A stretch of DNA of 64,000 bases from Cytobacillus solani (GTDB lineage Bacteria; Bacillota; Bacilli; Bacillales; Cytobacillaceae). Below are positions 40,630 through 50,097 of this stretch, in pieces (position 1 is the first letter of the stretch; the number at the start of each line of letters is the position of its first letter). Location: assembly GCF_001420595.1 (NCBI RefSeq), contig NZ_LJIX01000006.1, positions 366,361-430,360 on the forward strand, written 5' to 3'. The notes under the pieces are model-generated. The model saw nothing but the letters and a program-made list of their open reading frames with translations, had not been told where the DNA came from and ran no database searches. A program made the translations under genes and the position numbers.

Positions 40630-42804
40630 GTGAAAAATATTTGGGGAATTTATTCAAATGACCTGAAGAAGACAAGCACAAATTGGGTTGCTGCTATTTT
40701 AGTCGGAGGTCTTATCCTGCTGCCATCCTTATATGCCTGGTTCAATATTCAGGCATCGATTGACCCTTATGGAAATACAAAAAATATCCTTGTTGGTGTA
40801 GTTAATGAAGATAAAGGGGCTGAAATTAATGGAGCCCAAATTAATGCGGGAGAGGAGATTGTAAAGGAATTAAAGAACAACAAAGATTTAGGCTGGCGGT
40901 TTGTTGATAAAAATAGCGGGATGGAAAAGGTTTTGTCAGGGGATTACTTTGCTACCATTATTATTCCTCGTGAATTTTCTAAGGATCTTGCAACGATAGT
41001 TAATGACAAACAGCAGCAGGCAAAAATTGAGTATTATGAGAACGATAAAAAGAACGCCATAGCTCCAAAAATAACTTCAAAAGGAGCGAGTGCCATTGCC
41101 GAGCAAGTAAGCAGTAAATTTGTTGCAACGGTTAATGGTGTGATTTTTGATTTATTTAATCAGATTGGAATAGAGTTGGAAAATAGGCTTCCGGCTATTA
41201 AGCAATTTGAAGAATTCATCTTTAAGCTCCAGAAGAAACTTCCAGAAGTTAAGGCTTTGCTCGATCAATCCATGTCCTATGCAGAGGGTGCGGATGATAT
41301 TCTAGGAAAGGTTCAGCAAGCTGTTCCAAAGGTTGAAGCAATAGCTAATGAAGGAATGGGCTTTATTGATAAAGCAAACCAGGTTATTAGTAAGGCGGAA
41401 GCGGAAATAGATGCTTTCAAACCAAACATTAAAGAGGATATACAAACACTAAAAATGGTAACTGATTCTGCAGAAACAAAAATCAATCAGCTTCAAGCAC
41501 TGGAAATCGATCCACAAAAATTACAAACGATATTGGAGGAGATTGATCCGCTTCTAAAAAAGGGGGAAGAGGTTACAGGAATTATTCAAAGGAAAGTAAA
41601 TGATGCTTTGAAGATAGCACAGAATAACAATGCAAATGAAAAAGTAATGAATCATCTGCAACGGCATATAAACCATCTCGAACAGATCCATACAAATTTA
41701 AAAAATGCTGCAGCTATTTCCTTGGAATTACGAAATATGTTAGCTAATGGGGAGGTCCCTTCTCTAGATCAAATGAATCGTTTCAAATCTGTTATTAATA
41801 ATATTCAGCAAGTAGTGAATCAGATAACAGAAGAGGACAAACAAAAAATAGAGTCAGTTATTAACAATGAAGTCCTAAAGACAAAACAGACTCTACAAAA
41901 GGCGAACGGCATTTTAGAAGAATTAGTTGTGACTCTTCCTTCTATAGCAAGTGCCATTAATAATGCTGCAGGTACTCTCCATGAAGGGGAGAAGGTTTTA
42001 CAAGAAGCGAACAAGCAATATCCAATGATTGTCAAAAAAGTTGGAGAGTTAACTGACACGATAGAAAGGCTGCAGAACGAAACAAATCTTAATGAACTCA
42101 TAGACCTCCTGCGAAATAATCCAAATTCAGAAAGTAACTTCTTGGCTAATCCGGTGAAAATTGAAAGTAATCTCTTATTTTCATTGCCAAACTACGGTTC
42201 AGGTATGAATCCTTTTTATACTGTTTTAGCCATTTGGGTCGGGTGCTTATTATTAATTTCGCTGTTGTCTGTTGATCCAGCACACTATGAGGAGTATGCA
42301 AGTCATGAAATTTATTTTGGTCGTTTGTTAACCTTTTGGACCTTTAGTTTTTTGCAAACTTTGATCGTTACTTTAGGAGATATTTTTCTATTGAAGGATA
42401 TTTATATCCATAGTCCCGGCTGGTTCCTCTTATTTGGGCTGCTTTCTAGCTTTGTCTTTATTCTTATTGTCTTTACTCTCGTTTCGATATTCGGGAATGT
42501 TGGCAAAGCGATGGCGATTGTTCTTCTTGTTTTACAGATTGCAGGAGCAGGTGGAACCTATCCTGTACAATTAATTCCAAGATTTTTTCAAATGATCAAT
42601 CCATTTTTGCCATTTACTTATTCCATTGATTTAATGCGTGAAGCGGTTGGAGGGATTGTATGGGAGAATGTCAGAACGGATATCTTATTCCTCCTTATCT
42701 TCGCTGTTATTGCTATCCTTTTAGGTGTATTTTTGAAAGAGCCTATTAACAAGATTACTTATAAATTAAGGAAAAAGTCGAATGAAAGTGGGATATTTCA
42801 TTAA
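40630..42804 (+). CDS. YhgE/Pip family membrane protein
   Basis: A 724-residue protein with the standard layout. One N-terminal span (ILVGGLILLPSLYAWFNIQA) carries the signature GNTKNILVGVVNEDKGA. A long extracytoplasmic helical region (~60-500) has several coiled-coil stretches. About five spans lie at the C-terminus (from ~530), including SVFGNVGKAM-type and GGTYPVQLIPRFFQMINPFLPFTYSIDLMREAVGG blocks. The family includes the phage infection protein Pip, a surface receptor. Many members are ABC-2-like exporters or type VII secretion partners. GTG start behind CCAGG. Confidence 0.9.
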   Translation: MKNIWGIYSNDLKKTSTNWVAAILVGGLILLPSLYAWFNIQASIDPYGNTKNILVGVVNEDKGAEINGAQINAGEEIVKELKNNKDLGWRFVDKNSGMEKVLSGDYFATIIIPREFSKDLATIVNDKQQQAKIEYYENDKKNAIAPKITSKGASAIAEQVSSKFVATVNGVIFDLFNQIGIELENRLPAIKQFEEFIFKLQKKLPEVKALLDQSMSYAEGADDILGKVQQAVPKVEAIANEGMGFIDKANQVISKAEAEIDAFKPNIKEDIQTLKMVTDSAETKINQLQALEIDPQKLQTILEEIDPLLKKGEEVTGIIQRKVNDALKIAQNNNANEKVMNHLQRHINHLEQIHTNLKNAAAISLELRNMLANGEVPSLDQMNRFKSVINNIQQVVNQITEEDKQKIESVINNEVLKTKQTLQKANGILEELVVTLPSIASAINNAAGTLHEGEKVLQEANKQYPMIVKKVGELTDTIERLQNETNLNELIDLLRNNPNSESNFLANPVKIESNLLFSLPNYGSGMNPFYTVLAIWVGCLLLISLLSVDPAHYEEYASHEIYFGRLLTFWTFSFLQTLIVTLGDIFLLKDIYIHSPGWFLLFGLLSSFVFILIVFTLVSIFGNVGKAMAIVLLVLQIAGAGGTYPVQLIPRFFQMINPFLPFTYSIDLMREAVGGIVWENVRTDILFLLIFAVIAILLGVFLKEPINKITYKLRKKSNESGIFH

Positions 42805-42812
42805 TAATTAAA

Positions 42813-42863
42813 TTAGGAGCCAGTTTCTGCTTTGAATGTAGCAACTAAAACTGGCTCCTAAAT
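42813..42863. terminator. Bidirectional terminator between YhgE and TetR genes
   Basis: AGGAGCCAGTTT pairs with AAACTGGCTCCT, then AAATTTTTAAT. The minus-strand TetR gene ends 11 bp further. Confidence 0.85.
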
Positions 42864-42873
42864 TTTTAATATG

Positions 42874-43767
42874 TTATTCTTCTATTTGCGCAAAAAAGTC
42901 AGAAACAAGCTGTTCAATCTTTTGAAATTCAATTTTTCCAAGAATTAATTTATTTGTCTTCAAAGATAATAACGCACTATCTACTAGAAATTTCCGTGGG
43001 CTCTTTGAGTGGAGCAACTCTTCTTGAATAAAATCTAATAACTCAATATGCTGTGAGTTATCTTCATTATGGTTAAGCGTCTTTTTTAAAGCTAATACCG
43101 TATGATAAAGATTTTGCTGAAAAGATCGATCCAGTTTCTTGCAAACAGGAACCCAGCTCTCAATTAGCTCCGGACGAACTAACTGATCACTAGCTTCTGC
43201 TACTTCATCAACTATCTTCACGATGCGATCTACACTATATCGAACTACTTTATGAATACTGGCATGCGATTGGTTTGCCAAGGCGTCATATTTAAGGTTA
43301 TGCTGAAGAATCCCCATGAACATGATCGAGCAGTCTAATAAATAGGGTCTTTTTTCTTCTCCAAAGAGATCAATGAACCGATAGAATAGCCAGTGAAGAA
43401 TTCGAAAATGGCCACGCTTAATGAATTGCTTAAGGTCTTCATCATTTGAAACGAAAACCTCTTCGAAAAGAGATATTAATTTGCTTGTTCGATTTGTTTT
43501 CAACTGTAATTCAATTTGCTTAATAAAGATTTCAATATTAGAAGGATCCTGGCCAATCAATAATTCATTCCGTTCCTTTTCTAAATCTTTATAGATTGTA
43601 TTGAAAAGGGCGATTAATAATTCGTTTTTAGACGAAAAATAATTATAAAATGTTCCTTTAGAAATGCCGCTATATTCTAATATGTCTTGAATGGAAGTTG
43701 CCTGAAAGCCTTTGTCGATAAATAATTGGTGAGCCATTTTTATCACATGCTTTTTCCTAGCGTTCAT
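42874..43767 (-). CDS. TetR family regulator of the adjacent efflux gene
   Basis: A 297-residue protein, longer than usual for TetR. The HTH is at residues ~5-50 (VIKMAHQLFIDKGFQATSIQDILEYSGISKGTFYNYFSSKNELL). The extended C-terminal helical domain may form a larger ligand pocket or a duplicated module. The gene is divergent from the DHA2 exporter with 190 bp between starts, the common arrangement for a drug-responsive repressor. Confidence 0.9.
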   Translation of the reverse strand: MNARKKHVIKMAHQLFIDKGFQATSIQDILEYSGISKGTFYNYFSSKNELLIALFNTIYKDLEKERNELLIGQDPSNIEIFIKQIELQLKTNRTSKLISLFEEVFVSNDEDLKQFIKRGHFRILHWLFYRFIDLFGEEKRPYLLDCSIMFMGILQHNLKYDALANQSHASIHKVVRYSVDRIVKIVDEVAEASDQLVRPELIESWVPVCKKLDRSFQQNLYHTVLALKKTLNHNEDNSQHIELLDFIQEELLHSKSPRKFLVDSALLSLKTNKLILGKIEFQKIEQLVSDFFAQIEE

Positions 43768-43865
43768 ATAATCACCTTTAATAATTGTTGAACTACCTGT
43801 ATAAAATTAATAGTATATTATTTCTAAGGTTAACACAAACACATAAATATCAAGGTATTTTTTAA

Positions 43866-43894
43866 TTGCATAAATTGAACTCATAGTTTATGAT
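43866..43894 (+). promoter_or_regulatory. Sigma-A-like promoter of the DHA2 exporter
   Basis: TTGCAT (43866-43871) and TATGAT (43889-43894) are separated by exactly 17 bp and lie 63 bp before the start. CATAGTTTATG, a short dyad overlapping the -10, could be the repressor site. Confidence 0.55.
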
Positions 43895-43957
43895 ATACCT
43901 TATGTGAAACATCAGTACAAAATAATGAACTTAATGTATATAGGAGGAAAAAACAAC

Positions 43958-45484
43958 ATGGACCATTCCATAGAAAAGACTGATCGTCCACCGTATGGGA
44001 TATTAGCTGTCCTGATGATTGGTGCTTTTATTGCTTTTTTGAACAATACGTTATTAAATGTAGCATTGCCTTCAATTATGGCTGATTTAGAAGTTGATGC
44101 ATCAACAGTACAATGGTTGACGACCGGCTTTATGCTTGTAAACGGAATCCTAATTCCAGCAACAGCTTTCTTAATTGAAAAATATTCTGTACGTCGTCTA
44201 TTCTTAGTAGCTATGTGCTTATTTACAATAGGTACGCTTGTGGCTGGGATCGCACATTCATTTCCTCTATTATTAGCAGGTCGGATGCTTCAGGCTTCAG
44301 GTTCTGCCATCATGATGCCTCTTTTAATGAATGTTATGCTTGTAAGCTTCCCAGTTGAAAAAAGGGGAGCAGCAATGGGTGTGTTCGGTTTAATTTTAAT
44401 GGCTGCACCTGCAATTGGACCAACATTATCCGGATGGATTATTGAACATTATGACTGGAGAATGCTTTTCCACTTTGTTACGCCAATTGCCATTATTGTA
44501 ATTTTAATTGGCTTTTTCTTACTTAAAGATAAAAAGGAAAAAGTTAATATCCGTCTAGATATATTCTCATTATTATTATCAAGTATCGGTTTTGGCGGAA
44601 TTTTATACGGATTTAGCTCTGCAGGCAGCAAGGGATGGGATAGTCCTTATGTCTATGGAACAATTGCCGTGGGTGTGATTTCTCTTGTGTGGTTCATTTT
44701 ACGTCAGTTGAAAATGGATCGTCCAATGCTTAACTTCAAGGTTTATAAATATCCAATGTTTGCATTATCCTCATCGATTACGATGATTGTAAATATGGCT
44801 ATGTTTGCTGGTATGCTATTAATTCCCATTTATGTTCAAACGATTCGTGGAATTTCCCCAATGGATGCAGGTCTAATGATGCTTCCAGGAGCACTTGTCA
44901 TGGCCTTCATGTCACCAATTACAGGGAAACTATTTGATAAATTCGGCGGACGTATTCTTGCTGTTACTGGACTGATCATTATGACAGTAACAACGTACTT
45001 CTTTAGCCAATTAACAGATGAAACGACGTATACTTATTTAGTTATCTTAAACTCTGTACGGATGTTTGGAATGTCAATGGTTATGATGCCAGTTTCAACA
45101 AACGGATTAAATCAATTGCCTGCTCGATTCTATCCACACGGTACTGCGATGAACAATACGCTAAACCAGGTAGCAGGAGCGATTGGTACTGCATTGTTAG
45201 TTACTGTTATGTCAACTCGCACAGAAACATATGCAACTGAAATTGCTGAAGATGCGATGAAAAATCTAACTGCACAACCAACAGAAGCTGTTTTAGCAGA
45301 AATGAAACAGCAAATTGCGATGAAAGCGATGCTGGAAGGGATTAATGATGCATTCTTAGTTGCAACAGGTATTGCAGCTGTTGCCATTGTTCTTGCCTTG
45401 TTTATAAAGCGGGCAAAACAAGCGGAAGACCCGATGGTGAAAAAAACAGAAGAAAAAGTTACTACAAAATTAGCGGAGAATTAA
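43958..45484 (+). CDS. DHA2 family (EmrB/QacA) multidrug exporter, major facilitator superfamily
   Basis: A 508-residue membrane protein with 14 expected spans. Motif D1-like LNNTLLNVALPSIMADLEVDASTVQWL and motif C-like GLILMAAPAIGPTLSGWIIEHYDWR mark the drug:H+ antiporter-2 family. Later blocks are GILYGFSSAGSKGW, GLMMLPGALVMAFMSPITGKLFDKFG and HGTAMNNTLNQVAGAIGTALL. It should export drugs or other amphiphiles using the proton gradient. The ATG at 43958 follows AGGAGG. Confidence 0.94.
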   Translation: MDHSIEKTDRPPYGILAVLMIGAFIAFLNNTLLNVALPSIMADLEVDASTVQWLTTGFMLVNGILIPATAFLIEKYSVRRLFLVAMCLFTIGTLVAGIAHSFPLLLAGRMLQASGSAIMMPLLMNVMLVSFPVEKRGAAMGVFGLILMAAPAIGPTLSGWIIEHYDWRMLFHFVTPIAIIVILIGFFLLKDKKEKVNIRLDIFSLLLSSIGFGGILYGFSSAGSKGWDSPYVYGTIAVGVISLVWFILRQLKMDRPMLNFKVYKYPMFALSSSITMIVNMAMFAGMLLIPIYVQTIRGISPMDAGLMMLPGALVMAFMSPITGKLFDKFGGRILAVTGLIIMTVTTYFFSQLTDETTYTYLVILNSVRMFGMSMVMMPVSTNGLNQLPARFYPHGTAMNNTLNQVAGAIGTALLVTVMSTRTETYATEIAEDAMKNLTAQPTEAVLAEMKQQIAMKAMLEGINDAFLVATGIAAVAIVLALFIKRAKQAEDPMVKKTEEKVTTKLAEN

Positions 45485-45495
45485 TATAAGAAGAA

Positions 45496-45535
45496 AAGAA
45501 GGGACATTCGATATATGAATGTCCCTTCTTTTTAT
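45496..45535. terminator. Bidirectional terminator
   Basis: AGAAGGGACATTC pairs with GAATGTCCCTTCT with T-runs on the plus strand and A-runs before it. It serves the exporter and the convergent SET gene. Confidence 0.88.
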
Positions 45536-45912
45536 TGTTCTTTATTAAACCATAACGGATCCATATCATCGACATCTCCATTGTAATTTATCAGGATTTC
45601 TTCTCCTGCTTTTATGTCTGTGTAGGCAAAGAAGTCAAATGTATGGTTATCAAAGTTAATATCATAAGTGGCATTCGGCTGGTATGAATGGTTAAATAGC
45701 ATTCCATACCCAAGAAGAATGGCGCTATGATTTTTGCCATACTCGAATGCGTAATCAGCAAGTATCGTTTTCTCGATAAATTCATGCTCTTTGTTTGGAT
45801 ATGCAATTACGGGTGCTTCATGTATAAGCTCGCCCTTTGCTATATCACGCGTTGCAAATACGCCTCTATTAAATTCTCCATCACTGAGTGTGGACGTTTT
45901 GATTTCAATCAT
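45532..45912 (-). CDS. SET-domain protein, putative lysine methyltransferase
   Basis: A 126-residue protein that is essentially a bare SET domain. RGVFATRDIAKGELIHEAPVI forms the N-terminal SAM-binding part, GMLFNHSYQPNATYDI the NHS pseudoknot motif, and DIKAGEEILINYNGD the C-terminal part with the catalytic Tyr. No pre-SET, post-SET or zinc site is present. In eukaryotes the fold methylates histone lysines. Short SET proteins also occur in Bacilli, with unknown substrates, possibly ribosomal or DNA-binding proteins. It stands alone. Confidence 0.9.
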   Translation of the reverse strand: MIEIKTSTLSDGEFNRGVFATRDIAKGELIHEAPVIAYPNKEHEFIEKTILADYAFEYGKNHSAILLGYGMLFNHSYQPNATYDINFDNHTFDFFAYTDIKAGEEILINYNGDVDDMDPLWFNKEQ

Positions 45913-46047
45913 AGTTATGCCACCTGCTTTTCTTTTACTTTAAAGTCTCTTAAGCATGCCAGTTGGTTATGAGGAAAGCAACTATTTTTTTGAAATAAAC
46001 ATTTATCATTAATGAAAATGTATGCCCATGGGCTTATAATAGAAACA

Positions 46048-46067
46048 TTAATCAAACGTTTGATTAA
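46048..46067. promoter_or_regulatory. Perfect 20-bp palindrome upstream of the PLP enzyme gene
   Basis: TTAATCAAACGTTTGATTAA is symmetric without mismatch. It lies 7 bp downstream of a TATAAT (46036-46041) and 54 bp before the start, so it is placed like a repressor site. No regulator gene is adjacent. No S-box or T-box leader is visible, although the enzyme belongs to sulfur amino acid metabolism. Confidence 0.6.
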
Positions 46068-46120
46068 AGGTTTTATCCATCTCGAGTGGTGGCAGGCATC
46101 TAAAAAGGAAGGTGAGTGTA

Positions 46121-47266
46121 ATGGAGAAAAAGTTTGAAACAATGTTATTACATAGTGTTAAGAAGGAAAAAAAGCCGATTAAAAGCAAGATTACACCGAT
46201 CTATCAAACATCTGCATTTACTTTTGATAATTTAGATGATTTAGAAGGGTTTTATCAAGGAGAAGGGAATTACTTATACTCTCGTACAGGGAACCCGAAT
46301 CCGGATGAACTGGGTCAGGCGGTTGCAGCGATTGAAGGTGCACCAGCAGGCGTTGCAACTTCATCAGGCTTATCTGCTATTTTAGCAGGGGTGCTTGCTG
46401 TAGTGAAAAGCGGGGATCATATTATAGCAGCTGATGATGTATATGGCGGAAGCTTTCATCTGCTAAAAGAGGAATTAAGTCAGCTTGGCATTGAAACAAC
46501 CTTTGTTGCTTTTTCTAACCTTTCCAAGGTTGAAGATTCGATAAAACCGAATACAAAGCTTTTGTATACAGAATCAATTACAAATCCGCTGCTAAGAGTG
46601 GAGAATTTAGAAGCGGTTATTGATCTTGCAAAAAAACGCAATCTTCACACACTTGTTGATAATACTTTTGCTACACCGTTTCATTGTAATCCTTATCTAT
46701 TAGGTGTTGATTTAGTTATCCATAGCGCAACGAAGTATATTGGAGGCCATAGCGATGTGACATCAGGTGTGGTTGTTGGAAGGGAAGACTTAGTTAGATT
46801 AGCGCGGGCAAAGGTAGTGAATCTTGGGACAAATGTAAGTCCGTTTGAGGCATGGCTAACATGCCGGGGATTAAAAACACTTGCACTGCGCATGAAATCA
46901 CAATCATTCAATGCCAGGAAGCTAGCTGAGGCATTTTTAGGAAACTCGAATGTTGCTAAAGTTTATTATCCGTTTAATGAGCTGGAATTAGGATACGGCG
47001 CGATGGTATCAATTGAACTTGCAAAGAATGTGGACATCCATCAATTTTTCAAATCACTTTCCTGGATAAAAATTGTTCCTACATTAGCTGGGGTAGAAAC
47101 AACGGTTTCTCATCCGCTCACTACTTCTCATCGTGCGTTGCCGCCGGAGGCAAGTAAAGCCTTAGGGATCACAGAAGAAGTTGTCCGAATCTCAGTGGGG
47201 ATTGAGCATGTGGATGATATTATTCATACTTTTGAAGAGGCAATTCATCGTTCTGTTTTGAATTAA
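46121..47266 (+). CDS. Cys/Met metabolism PLP-dependent enzyme (cystathionine gamma-lyase/synthase family)
   Basis: A 381-residue enzyme of the transsulfuration fold. It has TPIYQTSAFTFDN, YLYSRTGNPNPDELGQAVAAIEGA, the PLP-stacking DDVYGGSFHL, TESITNPLLRV, LVDNTFATPF and the PLP Lys in HSATKYIGGHSDVTSGVVVG. It ends in the VRISVGIEHVDDIIHTFEEA signature. Cystathionine gamma-lyase, cystathionine gamma-synthase and methionine gamma-lyase cannot be told apart by eye. The ATG at 46121 follows GGAAGGTGAG. It stands alone behind a palindromic operator. Confidence 0.88.
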   Translation: MEKKFETMLLHSVKKEKKPIKSKITPIYQTSAFTFDNLDDLEGFYQGEGNYLYSRTGNPNPDELGQAVAAIEGAPAGVATSSGLSAILAGVLAVVKSGDHIIAADDVYGGSFHLLKEELSQLGIETTFVAFSNLSKVEDSIKPNTKLLYTESITNPLLRVENLEAVIDLAKKRNLHTLVDNTFATPFHCNPYLLGVDLVIHSATKYIGGHSDVTSGVVVGREDLVRLARAKVVNLGTNVSPFEAWLTCRGLKTLALRMKSQSFNARKLAEAFLGNSNVAKVYYPFNELELGYGAMVSIELAKNVDIHQFFKSLSWIKIVPTLAGVETTVSHPLTTSHRALPPEASKALGITEEVVRISVGIEHVDDIIHTFEEAIHRSVLN

Positions 47267-47814
47267 AATAATCTTTCATAAAATTTATTAAAAAGTCTCG
47301 ATAACCTGCTTTATCGAGGCTTTGCCATATGCTTTAAAAATTTGAAATTGTTGTCCTTAATTCCTCAGTTGAAACAGCCTCATTAATTTCTATTAGAAGA
47401 TTAGACAATAACTGAATATCCATTTCTGTATTCTGGCTCATTTCTTTATTATCCATGCTATTTTGTAAAACATCATTAAATACAGTGGTTGTGTTTGTTA
47501 GTTCTGTAATTCCGGTATCCTACATGATAAATTGTATTGATTTGCAATATAACATTTATTACTAAAGTGTAAATAGGAAAGCCACTTTTATCTTGATTAA
47601 GATTGAATGTCCGCTAGTGGTGCAAGGCAATCGCGAACACTTTTAAATACGTCTTAAGTCTTAGTTGGATTTAAGGTTGTGGTCTATGGAAGGGATTGTG
47701 TATATCATGTATCCTTATTGGTAAGGATGGAATTGTTTTTATTTTTAAGCTGAAACTTTGATTTCGTTCATACGTATAAATAATAAGGATTAAATGTCAG
47801 GAGTCGATTGTGTG
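47267..47814. other. Intergenic region with a terminator and a possible gene remnant
   Basis: A terminator lies at 47292-47324. On the minus strand, 47340-47510 stays open (LTNTTTVFNDVLQNSMDNKE, then NLLIEINEAVSTEELRTTI) and ends in TAA. It looks like the helical tail of a lost gene without start or ribosome binding site. The rest (47526-47790) shows nothing I can name. Confidence 0.4.
47292..47324 (+). terminator. Terminator of the PLP enzyme gene
   Basis: CTCGATAA pairs with TTATCGAG with a CCTGC loop; GCTTTGCC follows. The T-tract is short. Confidence 0.6.
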
Positions 47815-48471
47815 ATGAATCAGTTCTTAGTCTTTATTGTGCGAATGTTACTAAGCATCCCTACGACCTTTATTGTTTGGTTATTAAGTTTTTTCGCATT
47901 CGATCAAACGTTTTTACTATCGGGTGCTATTTCTCTAGGAGCTGGGTATCTCACTTATTTGATAAGTGGACTGGTTCTAAAGAAACGCTTTTTGAAAAAG
48001 CATCAATTAACAAGGAAAGAATACCAGTATATTAAGAAAAATTTAGATGAAGCGAAAGGGAAAATTAATCGATTGCATAAATCGCTGCTTTCTATTCGCC
48101 ATATTCCCTCACTTAAGCAGAGAGTGGATTTTACCCGGACAACACGAAAAATATACAGTCTAACCAAAAAAGAGCCAAAGCGATTTTACAAGGCGGAACA
48201 ATTTTATTTTTCTCATTTGGATTCGGCGGTGGAGCTATCTGAGAAATATGTATTCTTATCTGCTCAGCCAAAGAAAACATATGAGTTAGATCAGTCTTTA
48301 TATGAGACACGTAAGACATTGGAACAGTTATCTTCATTAGTAGAGGAAGATTTGTATCAAGTCATTTCAGATGATATTGATCACCTGAATTTCGAAATCG
48401 ATGTGGCAAAGCATTCAATTAAAACGATAAAAGATTCCCGAAATCTTAATGAAAGCAGGCGATTAAAATGA
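47815..48471 (+). CDS. xpaC: XpaC family membrane-associated protein
   Basis: A 218-residue protein. Two N-terminal spans ([20 protein letters not shown] and [19 protein letters not shown]) are followed by a long cytosolic helical domain ([30 protein letters not shown] to [12 protein letters not shown]). XpaC was named for hydrolysis of 5-bromo-4-chloroindolyl phosphate, but no catalytic site is visible. It is always paired with TelA. The ATG at 47815 follows AGGAG. It overlaps telA by 4 bases (ATGA). Confidence 0.88.
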   Translation: MNQFLVFIVRMLLSIPTTFIVWLLSFFAFDQTFLLSGAISLGAGYLTYLISGLVLKKRFLKKHQLTRKEYQYIKKNLDEAKGKINRLHKSLLSIRHIPSLKQRVDFTRTTRKIYSLTKKEPKRFYKAEQFYFSHLDSAVELSEKYVFLSAQPKKTYELDQSLYETRKTLEQLSSLVEEDLYQVISDDIDHLNFEIDVAKHSIKTIKDSRNLNESRRLK

Positions 48472-49640
48472 GTGAAAACAATCCATCCCTGTTGAAAAAT
48501 ACAAGTCAGGCAAATTTAATGGATGATCTTCTTTCCAATCCGTTTGGTGAAAAACAGGAACTTCCGAGTATGCAAACCAAGGAGGAAAAGCCTGTTAAGC
48601 TTATTGATGTCATTCCAGAGGAAAACAGAATAAAGGCTTATCAGCTTGCTGAACAAATTGATCCGAAAAACCACCAGGCAATGATTTCGTATGGGACACC
48701 TGCACAATCGAAGCTATTAACCTTTTCTCATACGATGTTAGAGCATGTCCAGAAGAAGGATATTGGAGAAGTAGGGGAAATAATTAGTGAATTAATGCAA
48801 AAGTTTAATGAGGTCAATCCTGATGAATTACATGCACAGCCGCCATCCTTCTTTGCTAAGATGTTTGGAAAGTTATCGAGTTCCATCCAAGAAACTCTTT
48901 CCAAATATCAAAAAACAGGGGCACAAATCGACCGTATTAGTGTGAAGCTGGAACGCAGCAAAAATATTCTATTATCAGATGTTGTCATGCTTGAAAAACT
49001 CTATGAAAATAATAAAGAGTACTTTCACGCTTTGAATGTGTATATTGCAGCAGGAGAAATTAAGCTTGAGGAATTACATCAAAAAACAATTCCAGAGCTG
49101 AAGAAAGCTGCAGAAAGCTCAAATGACCAGATGAAGTTTCAAGAAGTAAATGATATGATCCAATTTGCTGATCGATTAGATAAACGTTTATATGATTTAA
49201 AATTAAGCCGAGAGGTAACTATCCAAAGCGCTCCGCAAATTCGCCTGATTCAAAATACGAACCAAGCGCTCGTTGAAAAAATTCAATCATCGATTATGAC
49301 CGCGATTCCGCTTTGGAAGAATCAAGTTGCGATTGCGCTAACTCTAATCAGGCAGCGTCATGCAGTAGAGGCACAAAAACAAGTATCTAAAACGACGAAT
49401 GAACTGCTTCTAAAGAATGCTGAAATGCTTAAAACGAATACCATTGAAACAGCGAGAGAAAATGAGCGAGGGCTTGTGGATATTGAAACATTGAAGAAAA
49501 CACAGGAAAGCCTGATCTCCACCTTAGAGGAAACGCTGAAAATTCAAGAGGAAGGCCGTCATAAACGCCGTCTTGCTGAAAATGAACTGGCAGCAATGGA
49601 AAGTGATTTAAGGCAAAAGCTAATAGAAATTAAAGGATGA
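48468..49640 (+). CDS. telA: TelA-like toxic anion resistance protein
   Basis: A 390-residue cytosolic, mainly helical protein of standard length. Family blocks are [65 protein letters not shown] and [33 protein letters not shown]. TelA proteins are linked to tellurite resistance, to antimicrobial-peptide resistance and to TerD-type stress systems. It is translationally coupled to xpaC. The matching TerD-type proteins are at 36755 and 54560. Confidence 0.93.
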   Translation: MSENNPSLLKNTSQANLMDDLLSNPFGEKQELPSMQTKEEKPVKLIDVIPEENRIKAYQLAEQIDPKNHQAMISYGTPAQSKLLTFSHTMLEHVQKKDIGEVGEIISELMQKFNEVNPDELHAQPPSFFAKMFGKLSSSIQETLSKYQKTGAQIDRISVKLERSKNILLSDVVMLEKLYENNKEYFHALNVYIAAGEIKLEELHQKTIPELKKAAESSNDQMKFQEVNDMIQFADRLDKRLYDLKLSREVTIQSAPQIRLIQNTNQALVEKIQSSIMTAIPLWKNQVAIALTLIRQRHAVEAQKQVSKTTNELLLKNAEMLKTNTIETARENERGLVDIETLKKTQESLISTLEETLKIQEEGRHKRRLAENELAAMESDLRQKLIEIKG

Positions 49641-49670
49641 CAATAAGTAGTACCTTGAAGAAGCACGTAT

Positions 49671-49705
49671 GAATCAAACATTTGATTCATACGTGCTCTT
49701 CTGCT
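49671..49705 (+). terminator. Terminator of the xpaC-telA operon
   Basis: AAGCACGTATGAATCAAA pairs without mismatch with TTTGATTCATACGTGCTT-type arm, followed by CTTCTGCTTT. The stem is 17 bp; the T-tract is interrupted. Confidence 0.7.
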
Positions 49706-49776
49706 TTAGGCTGCCGATAAGAATTATTTTCTTCTGTTATAATGACTCATATACTTTTAAAAAAGGATGATTCACT

Positions 49777-50007
49777 ATGTATTTGACAATTAAAGAAACA
49801 GCAGAGTATCTCTCTTATCCAGAATCATATATTGAAGGCCTAGTTCAACAAAAACGAATTCGTGCAATTTTTGATGGACAGCAATATTTAATCAATAAAG
49901 ATCAATTTACTACTCATTTACGGCAAGTCGAAAAATATAAGGAAATTGTAGAAGAAATCCTAAATGAACCAATTCCAGAAGATGTAGATGTGAAGGATGA
50001 AGATTAA
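49777..50007 (+). CDS. Small excisionase-like helix-turn-helix protein
   Basis: A 76-residue protein. Residues 1-50 are a MerR/excisionase-type HTH (YLTIKETAEYLSYPESYIEGLVQQKRIRAIFDGQQYLINKDQF), then a charged helical tail ending in an acidic run. AAAAGGATG precedes the ATG. No integrase or phage gene is nearby, so it is more likely a small chromosomal DNA-binding protein than a true excisionase. Target unknown. Confidence 0.82.
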   Translation: MYLTIKETAEYLSYPESYIEGLVQQKRIRAIFDGQQYLINKDQFTTHLRQVEKYKEIVEEILNEPIPEDVDVKDED

Positions 50008-50097
50008 AGGTAATTGCGTCTTCTAAAACACATTGTTTTACAATTAAAATTATTTGATATAGTCTATAAATAGAAAATATTCAAAGGGGGAACGAAC

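Noticed and set aside
49777-50007. Excisionase as sign of a prophage or integrative element
   Set aside because: No integrase, attachment repeat or phage gene is near; small HTH proteins of this type are common on chromosomes.
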